Shown: positions 8,587-18,564, numbered from the stretch's first letter. The stretch: 64,000 bases of DNA from Massilibacteroides vaginae (GCF_900178525.1 NZ_FXDJ01000008.1:253001-317000), one strand, 5' to 3'. Notes: a model not told the origin generated them from the sequence alone. Made by a program: numbers and translations.

Positions 8587-9492
8587 TTATTTATCCAGCG
8601 TAAACGATTTTTTACCGATCAAATTACCGTCGGCAAAAATATCCACCCGGTAGGTACCCGGAGATAAAAACTCTTCAATATCCCAATACATTACCACCGG
8701 AAGCTCTTCTCCTTCATATTCAATAACTCTTTTTATCGAATAGTTTATTTCTTTTCCTTCAAAACCAAATACATTCGTACGGTTTTTAACTAAAATATCA
8801 TCATCAGGTTTCATGATACGTACATAGACCGTTTTCTCGCCAACCGGAGCCGTAATGTTTTTCGTGATTGTAAATTTGATCACAAATTGCTCCATCCTTT
8901 TAATCCGATCTACCGTTTTTCCTCTTGAATTCACGGGAGTAACCGATATAGCGGCAGCATCTAATTTGCTGGCTAATGTAACCCGTTCCGTCAGTTTTTC
9001 CTTGTCTTTTGTCAATCGAGCCGCAGTAGATGATGCTTGTTGGAATTTCTTCACAACCTCCTTGTTTTCCTGCTTAAGTTGCTCATTTGCAGCGTTTAAT
9101 GAATCGATTTGCATTACATAATTACGCATTATACTACGTAACGTAGCTAACTCTTTTTTCAGTTCATTGATTCTTTTGGAATTGCTTGCCTTTACCGTAC
9201 GAAGCTCTTCGAGCAATCTCTGTACTTTGGCCTGTTCAGTAGAAAGCAGAGCGACTAAAGAGTCGTTTCCGACCTCAAACTTATAGCCTTCATATTGCAA
9301 TGACAGTTCGTTATATTCATCTTCAAGCATTTCCTTATCCAGGTCAAAAGCCTGTGTAATGTCATTTATCTGTTCTTTCTGATGATATATATAATAGCCC
9401 CCTCCCGCAATAATCAGGATCAATACAACGATTGCTACAATAAGCATCGAAAGCTTCTTTACTTCCTTTCCCTCATTCTTTTCTGCGTTCAT
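8587..9492 (-). CDS. Membrane-anchored coiled-coil protein of unknown function
   Basis: 301 residues from ATG 9492. An upstream TTG at 9525 overlaps the promoter box and is rejected. A short basic N-terminus precedes one membrane helix (about 15-36), then a long coiled coil (about 38-180, heptad-rich with ELKKELATLR and EQLKQENKEV) and a C-terminal beta-rich domain (about 195-301) containing NITAPVGEKTVYVRI and LSPGTYRVDIFADG, which looks like an immunoglobulin-like fold. The topology places the coiled coil outside the cytoplasm. I do not recognise a named family. It leads the efflux operon, so it may scaffold or regulate the exporter, but that rests on position only. Confidence 0.8.
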   Translation of the reverse strand: MNAEKNEGKEVKKLSMLIVAIVVLILIIAGGGYYIYHQKEQINDITQAFDLDKEMLEDEYNELSLQYEGYKFEVGNDSLVALLSTEQAKVQRLLEELRTVKASNSKRINELKKELATLRSIMRNYVMQIDSLNAANEQLKQENKEVVKKFQQASSTAARLTKDKEKLTERVTLASKLDAAAISVTPVNSRGKTVDRIKRMEQFVIKFTITKNITAPVGEKTVYVRIMKPDDDILVKNRTNVFGFEGKEINYSIKRVIEYEGEELPVVMYWDIEEFLSPGTYRVDIFADGNLIGKKSFTLDK

Positions 9493-9522
9493 ACGGTGAA
9501 TCTTCTGTTTTTTTTTCTGATG

Positions 9523-9530
9523 CAAAGGTA
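9523..9530 (-). promoter_or_regulatory. -7 promoter box TACCTTTG of the export operon
   Basis: The minus strand reads TACCTTTG 30 bases before ATG 9492. It probably drives the whole 9492-3749 operon. The inverted repeat at 9533-9550 begins 2 bases upstream of it. Confidence 0.7.
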
Positions 9531-9532
9531 AA

Positions 9533-9550
9533 CTTAATCGAACGATTAAG
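9533..9550. promoter_or_regulatory. Perfect 18-bp inverted repeat, candidate operator
   Basis: CTTAATCG, two-base spacer AA, CGATTAAG: both 8-base arms match perfectly. It fills the spacer just upstream of the -7 box of the export operon, where a bound dimer would block sigma contact. This is the usual geometry of a TetR-, MarR- or HTH-type repressor site, but no such regulator gene is adjacent. Confidence 0.55.
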
Positions 9551-9680
9551 AAAGTCTATAACTTTTATTTACAATTTTTTATTGCAAAAATAATAATCTA
9601 AGACAACTTGCCGTATTTCCACACGCCGGATAAAATAATAAAGGATATCTTTTTTGCATATAGAACAGGAAGGAGATGCC

Positions 9681-9688
9681 TATATTTG
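9681..9688 (+). promoter_or_regulatory. -7 promoter box TATATTTG
   Basis: Lies 19 bases before ATG 9707 of the symporter gene and decides that start over an upstream in-frame start at 9608, which would put the promoter inside the coding region. Confidence 0.7.
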
Positions 9689-9706
9689 CAGTCAAAACGA
9701 ATATAC

Positions 9707-11164
9707 ATGAACAATTATACAATTCTTATCATTATAGCCGTCTATTTCTGTATTCTTCTCTTGATATCTTACTTTACAGGACGTAGAAACTCAGACAATG
9801 ATGCTTTTTTTCGGGGAAACCGGCAATCTCCGTGGTATGTTGTTTCAATAGCAATGGTGGGCGCTTCGCTTTCCGGTGTTACGTTTGTGTCTGTTCCCGG
9901 AATGGTGCGGAGTATCGATATGACTTATATGCAAACCGTGTTCGGGTTCTTCTTCGGCTACATTGTCGTGGCTAAAGTGTTGCTTCCACTTTACTACCGA
10001 CTTGAACTTACCTCTATATATACCTATCTGAGAGACCGGATTGGGGTAAGAAGTTATAAAACAGGAGCATCGTTTTTTCTGTTATCCAAAATTATCGGAG
10101 CTGCCGCCAGACTCTACCTTGTCGTCTTAATTCTGCAAACCTATGTGTTTGATGCCTGGAATATACCATTTGCAGTAACTACCACCATCAGCATCTTTCT
10201 TGTCTGGCTTTACACCTACCGAAGCGGAGTAAAAACCATTATCTGGACAGACATGATACAGGCATTGGCACTTGTTGCCATGTTGATTGTTGTTATCTGG
10301 CAGGTAGCAGCCAAAATGGAACTGAATATGATTGGTATGGTGCAGACCATAACAGCAAGTCCGCACTTCCGCATCTTTGAATTTGATGATTGGAGCAGTA
10401 CACAACATTTTGTAAAACAATTCTTCAGCGGCATATTTATCGTTATCGTGATGACCGGGTTGGATCAGGATATGATGCAAAAGAATCTGACCTGCAAAAA
10501 CCTTCGTGAAGCGCAAAAGAATATGTACACCTATGGCTTCGCTTTCACTCCGGTAAACTTCCTGTTTCTATCACTCGGTATACTGTTAATTACACTGGCA
10601 GCACAAGAAAACATCACCCTCCCACAATTAAATGATGAAATAGTACCCTTGTTTTGCACATCGGGCATATTGGGCAGTTCGATTCTTATTTTTTTTACGA
10701 TTGGAATTATCGCGGCGGCATTCAGCAGTGCCGACTCTGCGCTAACGGCGTTAACTACTTCATTTTGTGTAGATATTCTGGGAATAGAAAAAGCAGACGC
10801 TGAAAAAGCAAAAAAAACCCGTATGCGGGTACATGTACTAATCGCAATACTTTTTGCGTTGATTATTCTCGTGTTCAAATCAGTGAACAACAGAAGTATC
10901 ATCGACGCTATATACATGATAGCTTCCTACACATACGGTCCACTGTTAGGGCTGTTTGCCTTCGGACTCTTCACCAAGCGTAAACCCAAAGACAAATACA
11001 TCCCCTATATCTGCATCGCCTCACCCATATTTTGTTTTGCCCTCTATCACTACACTTTACAAACAACCGGTTATGCTTTTGGCTATGAAATATTAATGCT
11101 AAACGGTGCATTAACTTTCATCGGTATATGGGTGCTATCCATGAAGCCAAACCTAAGTAAATAA
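9707..11164 (+). CDS. Sodium:solute symporter (SSS family)
   Basis: 485 residues with about 13 membrane helices. The family signature region is clear: GxxAAAFSSADSALTALTTSF in the second half, and ASLSGVTFVSVPG near the N-terminus, which corresponds to the sodium-binding unwound helix. SSS carriers use the sodium gradient to import sugars, amino acids, sialic acid or similar solutes. The sequence alone does not give the substrate. It is divergent from the export operon with its own promoter. A longer reading from 9608 adds 33 residues that are not membrane-like and crosses the promoter box, so ATG 9707 was chosen. Confidence 0.9.
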   Translation: MNNYTILIIIAVYFCILLLISYFTGRRNSDNDAFFRGNRQSPWYVVSIAMVGASLSGVTFVSVPGMVRSIDMTYMQTVFGFFFGYIVVAKVLLPLYYRLELTSIYTYLRDRIGVRSYKTGASFFLLSKIIGAAARLYLVVLILQTYVFDAWNIPFAVTTTISIFLVWLYTYRSGVKTIIWTDMIQALALVAMLIVVIWQVAAKMELNMIGMVQTITASPHFRIFEFDDWSSTQHFVKQFFSGIFIVIVMTGLDQDMMQKNLTCKNLREAQKNMYTYGFAFTPVNFLFLSLGILLITLAAQENITLPQLNDEIVPLFCTSGILGSSILIFFTIGIIAAAFSSADSALTALTTSFCVDILGIEKADAEKAKKTRMRVHVLIAILFALIILVFKSVNNRSIIDAIYMIASYTYGPLLGLFAFGLFTKRKPKDKYIPYICIASPIFCFALYHYTLQTTGYAFGYEILMLNGALTFIGIWVLSMKPNLSK

Positions 11165-11173
11165 GTTTTCTTA

Positions 11174-11221
11174 TTTTCCGGAAGTACGGCTTTGTTCAGA
11201 TACAAAGAAGCCTCCGGAAAA
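11174..11221. terminator. Inverted repeat between convergent genes, likely bidirectional terminator
   Basis: Outer arms TTTTCCGGA (11174-11182) and TCCGGAAAA (11213-11221) enclose an inner pairing of GGCTTTGT with ACAAAGAAGCC. The hairpin lies between the symporter gene (+) and the phosphoesterase gene (-). T-runs outside the stem are short, so efficiency is uncertain. Confidence 0.6.
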
Positions 11222-11247
11222 CAATATTCCGAAGGCTATCCTCCTGT

Positions 11248-12423
11248 TTATTTTGTTGAATATGATTTTTTAATAATTACCTTTCCATCTAAATCAATCA
11301 CTTCCAAATTCATTTTATCCCCTTCAGCTTTAACCGAGACAACACTATTATTTGAATTGACTAATACAGGAAACTGAATCTTTGAACTTGATTCTTCATA
11401 AACGTTACGATGAAGATGCCCACAAAGCATCAAATCAACCCCTATCTCGTTTAAAATAGGAACAAATTTATTTAAAACCTCCTTTTGTCCATGCCAAATG
11501 CCCGGAGAATTTAACGGTGGCATGTGCGCAATAACAACTCTGAATTTTGCCTGTTTAAAATCTTCATTCTTATGTAATTCTTTCATCCATTCCACCTGAT
11601 CAGTTCTATAACCATCATAATCAGTAATATTACTATACTCTATGTCCGAATCGGGCTTATCTTCACCCGTATCCAACAAAATAAAGCAAACAGGACCCTG
11701 TCTGAAAATATAATATAGAAACGGTTCTTTAGGCGAAAAATAATTTTGGAAAGACGTTGCAAACTCCCCACGGGTTTCATGATTTCCGCGTGCATAATAC
11801 ATCGGTTTTTCAGCGGCAAACAAATCAATACTTTCTTTCATAAAACCATCAAAAATTGTTTCCCGGTCTTTGAATACCGAAACCATATCCCCATTAAAAA
11901 GGATTAAGTCTTTGTCCTTATAATTAGCCGCGTTTAATAACTTCGTAATTACATTTTCACGTCCATGGATATCGTTTACCATTAAAAATGACGTTTCATT
12001 TTTATTCGGATCACAAGTTGTAAAAACCAAAGGCTTCTTATTATAAACATCAGACGCGGCCACCTTACCGTAAATCACGGAAATACCTTCGTGCGAAAGC
12101 ACTTCTTGAGAATAAATTCGATACCGGTAGGCAGTACCCGGAGCCAGATTCTTTACCTTAACAGCATGAAGCAAAGAAGTATTCTTAACGCCATTAGTAG
12201 TATCGAAAACTTTCGCTCTTTCCTCACTGTAAAAATGAGACCCATCATTGGGCGCTAACTCAACCCAACCAACAGACGGCTTGTCAGACTCCCAAACAAT
12301 TGTAGCCTCCGTATCCTTTACATTTTGCAGATAAGGACCATAAAGAATCTTTATCTGAGCACATAGTAACTGAGACGTAACCGCAAGAACAAAAGTGTAA
12401 ATTGCTATTTTCAACAAACGCAT
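11248..12423 (-). CDS. Secreted metallophosphoesterase with N-terminal fibronectin-like domain
   Basis: 391 residues. A signal peptide (about 1-22) is followed by a beta-sandwich of the purple-acid-phosphatase N-terminal type (about 25-125, with ATIVWESDKPSVGWVEL and LAPGTAYRYRI). The catalytic calcineurin-like domain has all the usual metal motifs: NDIHGR, LFNGDMVS, YARGNHETRG, VVIAHMPP and LCGHLHRNV. It should hydrolyse phosphomonoesters or diesters in the periplasm or at the cell surface. It is the last gene of the SusC-SusD operon, 18 bases after SusD. The phosphatase may therefore process what the SusCD pair captures, for example a phosphorylated glycan, phosphodiester or nucleotide. That substrate link is inference. 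Confidence 0.9.
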   Translation of the reverse strand: MRLLKIAIYTFVLAVTSQLLCAQIKILYGPYLQNVKDTEATIVWESDKPSVGWVELAPNDGSHFYSEERAKVFDTTNGVKNTSLLHAVKVKNLAPGTAYRYRIYSQEVLSHEGISVIYGKVAASDVYNKKPLVFTTCDPNKNETSFLMVNDIHGRENVITKLLNAANYKDKDLILFNGDMVSVFKDRETIFDGFMKESIDLFAAEKPMYYARGNHETRGEFATSFQNYFSPKEPFLYYIFRQGPVCFILLDTGEDKPDSDIEYSNITDYDGYRTDQVEWMKELHKNEDFKQAKFRVVIAHMPPLNSPGIWHGQKEVLNKFVPILNEIGVDLMLCGHLHRNVYEESSSKIQFPVLVNSNNSVVSVKAEGDKMNLEVIDLDGKVIIKKSYSTK

Positions 12424-12441
12424 TGTAATTGTATTTTTAAA

Positions 12442-14133
12442 TTAATAACCATCATTTTGAACCAATTTAGGATTCGCATCCATCTCAGCCTGCGGAATCG
12501 GTAAATGAAATTGTTTTTTATCGAAGTAACGAACCTCTACTAAACGATCCTCACGTGCTGCATTAAGATTAATAACAGTTCTACGATCCGGATCTGGTTC
12601 ATTATAATTTACTGTTCCGCACAAACGAAGCAAATCACCCGGCATAACAGTTTCTGCTACTTTTTTACCTGTTTTTGCACCGTTCGAATCATATTCATCC
12701 CAACGAACTATATCTTCATATCTAAAACCTTCACCAGCCAGTTCTATTGTACGCTCCCTCCTTACCAACTCACGAATCTTTGCTTGTGTATTATATTTAG
12801 TTCTATCTACTACAATATGGCCACCACGAAGACGAATAAGATCAATAATATCAATCGCTTCAGATAAATTCTGATTTAATTCCACCAAACACTCAGCCTT
12901 TGTCAATAAAACCTCTGCATAGCGGAATATTATTGGACATAGGGCATCGTCATTCATAGAAGTCGAGTACTGAGCTTGATTTGGATACAAATACTTGGCC
13001 CATAACATACCCGTATGAGAAGCATTATTCGCTGCAATATAATAATCATTATTTAATGCACCATTAGGTAACGTTTTATCCAACGTATTAAATATACGCG
13101 GAACATTATTACGACCTATCCAATCCTGACCGGAATAAATAACTGTATTTTTTAAACGAGGATCACGATTATAAAACGGATGAATAGGGTCATAACCGGA
13201 CTCTTCTTCTGTAATGGTTTTTCCATTTGACATTTCAAACATATCAACTAAATTCTGCGTTGGAACAAAGCTTGCCCAGCCCCCATCAGCATTATTATAA
13301 AAACGTATTACATCTGTATATTTAAATGTAGTTTTCAGATGCTGATAAGAATAAATAATTTCCTTTGAATTCTGGCCATACATAGAAAATAGATTAATAA
13401 AGTCTTTATCCAATTCATACTGACCTAATGCAATTACTTTATTAGCTGCATCTAATGATTCTGAATAGTTACCCCACAATAAATTAAATCTGGCAATTAT
13501 AGACAGAACCGCACCTTTAGCAATACGACCTTTCTTTGATGGCTTTTCTGCAATATTTTCTGCACACCAATTTAATTCGTTCATGGCAAATTCTTTCACT
13601 TTTGCTTCCGGCTCCCTCGGAAGTTGTGCTTCAACTGCTGATTGAGGAATAAAATCCATTATAACAGCATCTCCATACCAAGTAGCTAAATACGCATGGT
13701 GATAAGCACGAATTGTACGAACCTGAGCCAAATACTCTTTTTTTGTCTCATCAGAAAGTTCAGATGCCGGAATCTTATCAATATTATCAATTACAAAATT
13801 ACAACGACGAATATTTTCATACTGATAATAATTTGGCGTTGAAAAAGGAGATATTGCACCATTACCAGCCATTTTAAAACTTGAGGCATTGGTGTAATTA
13901 AATCCTATATCGGACATACAATCTTCGTAGAAAATAAATTTTGATCCTAAAAGATTATTTACCCACCATTCATAAGCAGCTGTTACAGCTGCATCCGCAT
14001 CACTTGCCGTTTTCCAAAACGTTGAAGGAGTTAATTGATCTTTAGGGTATAGATCAAAAAAATCATCACAAGAAGTGAAGTATACTGTTCCAATCAAGCA
14101 AAATGCAAGACTTAATATTTTTTTTAGTTTCAT
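12442..14133 (-). CDS. SusD/RagB family surface lipoprotein
   Basis: 563 residues. The lipobox is at YFTSCDD with Cys22, followed by DFFDLYPKDQLTPSTFW, which is typical of the SusD N-terminus. TPR-like helices (AYEWWVNNL, RTIRAYHHAYLATWYGD) and the conserved C-terminal stretch with ELVRRERTIELAGEGFRYEDIVRW and FHLPIPQAEMDANPKLVQN confirm the family. SusD proteins sit on the cell surface as a lid that binds ligand for the partner SusC channel. It starts 12 bases after SusC. The ligand is unknown and no glycoside hydrolase is linked. Confidence 0.96.
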   Translation of the reverse strand: MKLKKILSLAFCLIGTVYFTSCDDFFDLYPKDQLTPSTFWKTASDADAAVTAAYEWWVNNLLGSKFIFYEDCMSDIGFNYTNASSFKMAGNGAISPFSTPNYYQYENIRRCNFVIDNIDKIPASELSDETKKEYLAQVRTIRAYHHAYLATWYGDAVIMDFIPQSAVEAQLPREPEAKVKEFAMNELNWCAENIAEKPSKKGRIAKGAVLSIIARFNLLWGNYSESLDAANKVIALGQYELDKDFINLFSMYGQNSKEIIYSYQHLKTTFKYTDVIRFYNNADGGWASFVPTQNLVDMFEMSNGKTITEEESGYDPIHPFYNRDPRLKNTVIYSGQDWIGRNNVPRIFNTLDKTLPNGALNNDYYIAANNASHTGMLWAKYLYPNQAQYSTSMNDDALCPIIFRYAEVLLTKAECLVELNQNLSEAIDIIDLIRLRGGHIVVDRTKYNTQAKIRELVRRERTIELAGEGFRYEDIVRWDEYDSNGAKTGKKVAETVMPGDLLRLCGTVNYNEPDPDRRTVINLNAAREDRLVEVRYFDKKQFHLPIPQAEMDANPKLVQNDGY

Positions 14134-14145
14134 AGATAGACTAAT

Positions 14146-17100
14146 TTAAAATGTTACGTTAATACCGAATGAATGACTTTTACTTATAGGATAAACATTC
14201 AGATTTCCTGATTCCACCTCAGGATCTACATTGAATGGTAAATCATCAAATGTAAATAGGTTTTCACCTGTATAATATATTTTCGCATTGGCTATACCGA
14301 GTTTACTTATTAAAGATTTTGGTAAAGTATAGCTGAAATTTATATTCTTGATTCGCAAGTAATTCGTATTCATACACCAAAAGCTGGTTCTTGCCTTATT
14401 GGGGGCACTTACTGATCTGTCATCTAAAAATATTCGTGGCCAATCCGTATTTGTGTTTTCCGGACTCCAGGCGTTTAACCAATTTGTACTTGGATGAGAG
14501 GTTTCTCCTTCAAATAAACCCGGAACAGTATAGTCAAAGTAACGATTTGTACCTGTTATTCCTTGCATAAAAACAGATAAATCAAAACCTTTCCAGCCTC
14601 CTGCAAGTGTTAAGCCATATGTTCCTTTAGGCTGTTGAGAACCTTTTACAACCCGATCATCCTCTGTTAGTTTTCCATCACCATTTACATCTTTTATTCG
14701 CAAATCGCCTCCTTTAAAAGGTAGTGACCACGGGTTACCATATTTAGATTCATAAGAAGCAGCCTCTTCATCACTTTGAAACAGTCCATCTGTAACATAT
14801 ACATAAAACGATTGATAAGGTTGACCAACACGATTTATCAAATAACCATCGATAGTTTCATCAACACCTCCTAAGTCTAACAATTCATTTTTATTATAGG
14901 CAAAATTCGCATTAACTCCAAATCTCCAATCCTTATTGAAATTATGATTCCAAGTAACGCTAAATTCTATTCCGGAATTACGCAAAGCACCAACATTATC
15001 TTGATAAGCACTTGTTGTTCCAAAAGTTTTTGGAACAGGAACATTCATTATTATCCCTGTTGTCTTACGATTATAATACTCAGCGCTTAAAGTGAATTCA
15101 TCTAAAAAATTGGCATCAAACCCAACGCCCCAGTTTGTTGCTTTCTCCCAAGAAATGCTAGATATCTTATGAGCAGTTTGAGTAATTCCTTGAAATAGTA
15201 CATTATCAAATGGGAAGTTTTTACCAATATAAAGAGTTGTCAATGAAGGGTAATAATCTGATAATGCCTCCTGATTACCCAACTGCCCCCAAGAAGCTCT
15301 TATTTTTAAGGATTGTAACCATTCTTTTGTTTTTTCCATAAACCCTTCTTCCGATATACGCCAACCTGCAGAAAACGCCGGGAAATATCCCCAACGGTAT
15401 CCTTTAGCAAAACGAGAAGAAGCATCAGCCCGAAAATCAGCTTCCAACAAATACTTTCCCTGATAATCGTAGTTAATACGACCAAAATATGACATCATTG
15501 CCAATTCTCGGGAATAGCCACTATTTGTTTGAGTAGAAGCATCCCCTGCATTTAAATCAGTCAAAGAACTATTTGGAAAACTTTTACGGAACGCTTTAAG
15601 TTCTCGAGAGTCATATTTTTCAATTTTATAACCACCCATTACTTTCAAGTTGTGATCTTGATTAAAAGTTTTTGCATAATTCAACAAAGCGTCAAGTGTA
15701 TAACGACTCCACCTATTTACTTTCTCTTCCAACTGATCGGGACCATGATAATTTACTTCATCATACCAACATTCTTTACGAAAATCTTTGGTTTCCTTGA
15801 TATCTGTAACATAAGCACCTTGCAGTGTAAAAGTTAAGCCCTCCAAAATAGTATAATCAAACGCCAAAGCTCCGGAGAAGTTCTGTTGTAAATAATTTCT
15901 TCTACTATCTATATCAATCCACGCTGCCGGATTTCCGTCAGAAATGGAACCGTATGAACCATCCTCTCGCTTGTATGGAATCCATGGAGCAATTCTATCC
16001 GCCTGCCATATAAATCCTGCGTATCCCCCCCCATAAGAAGCATTTGGGTCTGAATATTTATTATTGATAAAAGCCATATTTGTACGCATATTGAATTTAT
16101 CAGAAAGTTTGATATCTAAATTTGTGCGTAAATTAAACTGTTGTCTATCTGAATTTCTTAAAGTACCTTCTTGTCCTAAATATCCGGCAGATGCCATATA
16201 TTTAACATCCTCAGATCCTCCGCTTACATTGAGGTTATGCTTATGCATAAAGCCAGTACGATAAATGTAATCCGTCCAAACTGTATTGGGGTGATTGTAG
16301 GGATCAGATCCATCTTTAAATAATCGAAGATCTTCATCTGTAAAACGAGGGGCGGAACCATCCTGCATTAATGCATAATTATATAACCGGGCATGATCAT
16401 AAGAATTTAATCGATCTATTAAAGTAGCTACATTAGAAATACTCACATTTCCGCTATACGACACTGTTGGTTTTCCAATTTTACCTCTTTTTGTAGTTAT
16501 TAAGATTACACCATTAGCCGCTTTTGAACCATAAATAGCAGCTGAAGCAGCATCCTTCAGGATAGACATTGACTCAATATCATTAGGGTCAATTTGATTA
16601 ATAGTCCCTGTCTCAATTCCATCCACTAAAATGTAAGGATCAGAAGTGTTTAATGTTCCAACACCACGAATACGGATAGTAGAGCCGTCTTGACCGGGAC
16701 GTCCGGTTCCTGATGTTACAGTTACACCAGGAGTTAATCCCTGAATAGCGGAAGAAACATTTGTCACAGGACGGTCTAGCAAATCATCTTTGGCTATTGT
16801 GCCTACTGCACCTGTTAAATTAACTTTTGTTTGTGTTCCATATCCAACAACAACAACTTCACTTAATGTTTTCATATCTTCAACAAGTTTAATAACCAAT
16901 GATGTCTGGTTTTCAACTCGTATTTCCTGCATATTATATCCTATATAGGAAATTTGAATAATTGCATCCGAAGATACATCCAAAGTAAATTTACCATCAA
17001 AGTCTGTAACAAGGCCATTTGTTGTTCCCTTTTCAACTATATTTGCTCCAATAATTGGCTCACCAAATATATCAGTAACAACTCCATTAATTTTCTTTTT

Positions 17101-17526
17101 TTGCTGAGACTCTACAAGGCTATTATTATCTGTAATGGTTTTTTTGGATAAAACAATGTATTTCCCGTCTTTATGATAACTCAACCCAAAGTTACGAGAT
17201 AAATTTTCCAAGACTTCATCTACAGACTTACTCACCATTTCTATAGAACTCATTTTACTTACATTGACCTCAGTGTCATATATAAAAAGATATTCTGTTT
17301 GTTCCTCAATAGTATTCAAACAGTTTTTCAATGTTATATTATCACCTCGTAACGTTATTTTTTGAGACATTGCATTTTCCGAGTGTGAATAAAACACAAC
17401 AGCAAATAATAAAAGATTTGTAATTTTCAAAATCCGAAACAAATGCTTGCATCGAAATTTAAAAACACGGCTAAAACCGAATAAAGTTTTTTCATTCATA
17501 ATTTCATTAAATTTAAGTTTAGACAT
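14146..17526 (-). CDS. SusC/RagA family TonB-dependent receptor with STN signalling domain
   Basis: 1126 residues. A hydrophobic signal (about 33-47) is followed by an STN domain (about 66-118, ITLKNCLNTIEEQ), a carboxypeptidase-regulatory-like domain (about 146-215), SEVVVVGYGTQ at the SusC family junction, a plug (about 230-345) and a beta-barrel that ends in the aromatic SHSFGINVTF. The STN domain is the part that contacts FecR-type anti-sigma factors, which agrees with the FecR and sigma genes upstream. ATG at 17526 and ATG at 17499 (MNEKTLF) are both possible, and the longer is given. It imports a TonB-driven ligand together with SusD. Confidence 0.96.
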   Translation of the reverse strand: MSKLKFNEIMNEKTLFGFSRVFKFRCKHLFRILKITNLLLFAVVFYSHSENAMSQKITLRGDNITLKNCLNTIEEQTEYLFIYDTEVNVSKMSSIEMVSKSVDEVLENLSRNFGLSYHKDGKYIVLSKKTITDNNSLVESQQKKKINGVVTDIFGEPIIGANIVEKGTTNGLVTDFDGKFTLDVSSDAIIQISYIGYNMQEIRVENQTSLVIKLVEDMKTLSEVVVVGYGTQTKVNLTGAVGTIAKDDLLDRPVTNVSSAIQGLTPGVTVTSGTGRPGQDGSTIRIRGVGTLNTSDPYILVDGIETGTINQIDPNDIESMSILKDAASAAIYGSKAANGVILITTKRGKIGKPTVSYSGNVSISNVATLIDRLNSYDHARLYNYALMQDGSAPRFTDEDLRLFKDGSDPYNHPNTVWTDYIYRTGFMHKHNLNVSGGSEDVKYMASAGYLGQEGTLRNSDRQQFNLRTNLDIKLSDKFNMRTNMAFINNKYSDPNASYGGGYAGFIWQADRIAPWIPYKREDGSYGSISDGNPAAWIDIDSRRNYLQQNFSGALAFDYTILEGLTFTLQGAYVTDIKETKDFRKECWYDEVNYHGPDQLEEKVNRWSRYTLDALLNYAKTFNQDHNLKVMGGYKIEKYDSRELKAFRKSFPNSSLTDLNAGDASTQTNSGYSRELAMMSYFGRINYDYQGKYLLEADFRADASSRFAKGYRWGYFPAFSAGWRISEEGFMEKTKEWLQSLKIRASWGQLGNQEALSDYYPSLTTLYIGKNFPFDNVLFQGITQTAHKISSISWEKATNWGVGFDANFLDEFTLSAEYYNRKTTGIIMNVPVPKTFGTTSAYQDNVGALRNSGIEFSVTWNHNFNKDWRFGVNANFAYNKNELLDLGGVDETIDGYLINRVGQPYQSFYVYVTDGLFQSDEEAASYESKYGNPWSLPFKGGDLRIKDVNGDGKLTEDDRVVKGSQQPKGTYGLTLAGGWKGFDLSVFMQGITGTNRYFDYTVPGLFEGETSHPSTNWLNAWSPENTNTDWPRIFLDDRSVSAPNKARTSFWCMNTNYLRIKNINFSYTLPKSLISKLGIANAKIYYTGENLFTFDDLPFNVDPEVESGNLNVYPISKSHSFGINVTF

Positions 17527-17619
17527 TAATTAGTATTTAAGGTGACAAATTATCATATTCGTTGTCATTTTTATTATAGTTCTTATAAATCTATCTCATA
17601 GGCATATTGTTTTTAAGGG

Positions 17620-18564
17620 TCAATCAATATATATATAAGTGTTATCATCATTTCGGGTAAATGAGAATGACCTGTTCCTTTGTAAAAGTTTTAAAATATA
17701 ATCAATTCCATCAGCAACACGGCATTTACCACTACATTTATAATCTTTAAGGATTGGATTTTGTACAACAATTTTTATATCATATATCTGTTCAAATCGA
17801 AGCATTAAATCAGTAAACAGAATATTGTCAAAACAAATCAATCCTTCTATCCATCGAAAACGATCAAACTCTTGAATAGAATCCACAAGAAATTTTCCAT
17901 CTTTAAATTCAGCTTTTTGCATTGGCAATAACATTAACTCGGAATCCTCTTCTATTTTATTGGTTAGCTTTATGGCTCCTTCAAATAAAGCTACATCAAA
18001 ATCACAATTAGCGTAGTCAGTGCGTACATTGAACTTTGTTCCCAAAACATTTATGTTACAATTAGTTGTCTGTACAACAAACGGTTGTTTTTCATTTTTA
18101 GCGATATCAAAAAAAGCCTCTCCTTTAAGGGATACTATTCGTGAATCCTGCGAAAAAGAAGTCGGGTATATCAGTTCACTACAAGCGTTAAGCCAAATAT
18201 TACTACCATCAGACAATATGATATTTACCCGTTGCCCAGGGGGAACAATAATTTTGTTCTCCATAATCTCATTATTTGTTTTTGCAATATCCTTATATAT
18301 AGATAAGGCAGCAACACACAACAAGCAAATTACTGCGGCAGTAGTGAGAAAATCCTTGATATATGATTTAAGATTAGTCTTATGAAAAAATCTTTTATTA
18401 TTATCTGATAACGAAGACTGAAACAATATCAAATCAAATTGTTTTCGTTCTTTTATAAAAATCTCTTTATTTCGATTGGAAAGATCAACCCAATTACATA
18501 CAGCCTCTTCTTCCTCAAAAGAAGCTTTTCCGGAAAAAAAGCGATATAATATATTTTTATTCAT
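17620..18564 (-). CDS. FecR-family anti-sigma factor
   Basis: 314 residues. The short cytoplasmic N-terminus (about 1-70) would bind the sigma factor. A single membrane helix spans about 72-90. The periplasmic FecR domain (about 105-205) includes IIVPPGQRVNIILSDGSNIWLNA, GEAFFDIAKNEKQPFVV and INVLGTKFNVR, and a C-terminal DUF4974-like domain (about 240-312) follows. It relays the occupied state of the STN-bearing SusC to the ECF sigma factor. The gap to the SusC gene is 93 bases. The gap to the sigma gene is an unusual 426 bases that holds a 21-bp phased repeat element. Confidence 0.95.
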   Translation of the reverse strand: MNKNILYRFFSGKASFEEEEAVCNWVDLSNRNKEIFIKERKQFDLILFQSSLSDNNKRFFHKTNLKSYIKDFLTTAAVICLLCVAALSIYKDIAKTNNEIMENKIIVPPGQRVNIILSDGSNIWLNACSELIYPTSFSQDSRIVSLKGEAFFDIAKNEKQPFVVQTTNCNINVLGTKFNVRTDYANCDFDVALFEGAIKLTNKIEEDSELMLLPMQKAEFKDGKFLVDSIQEFDRFRWIEGLICFDNILFTDLMLRFEQIYDIKIVVQNPILKDYKCSGKCRVADGIDYILKLLQRNRSFSFTRNDDNTYIYID

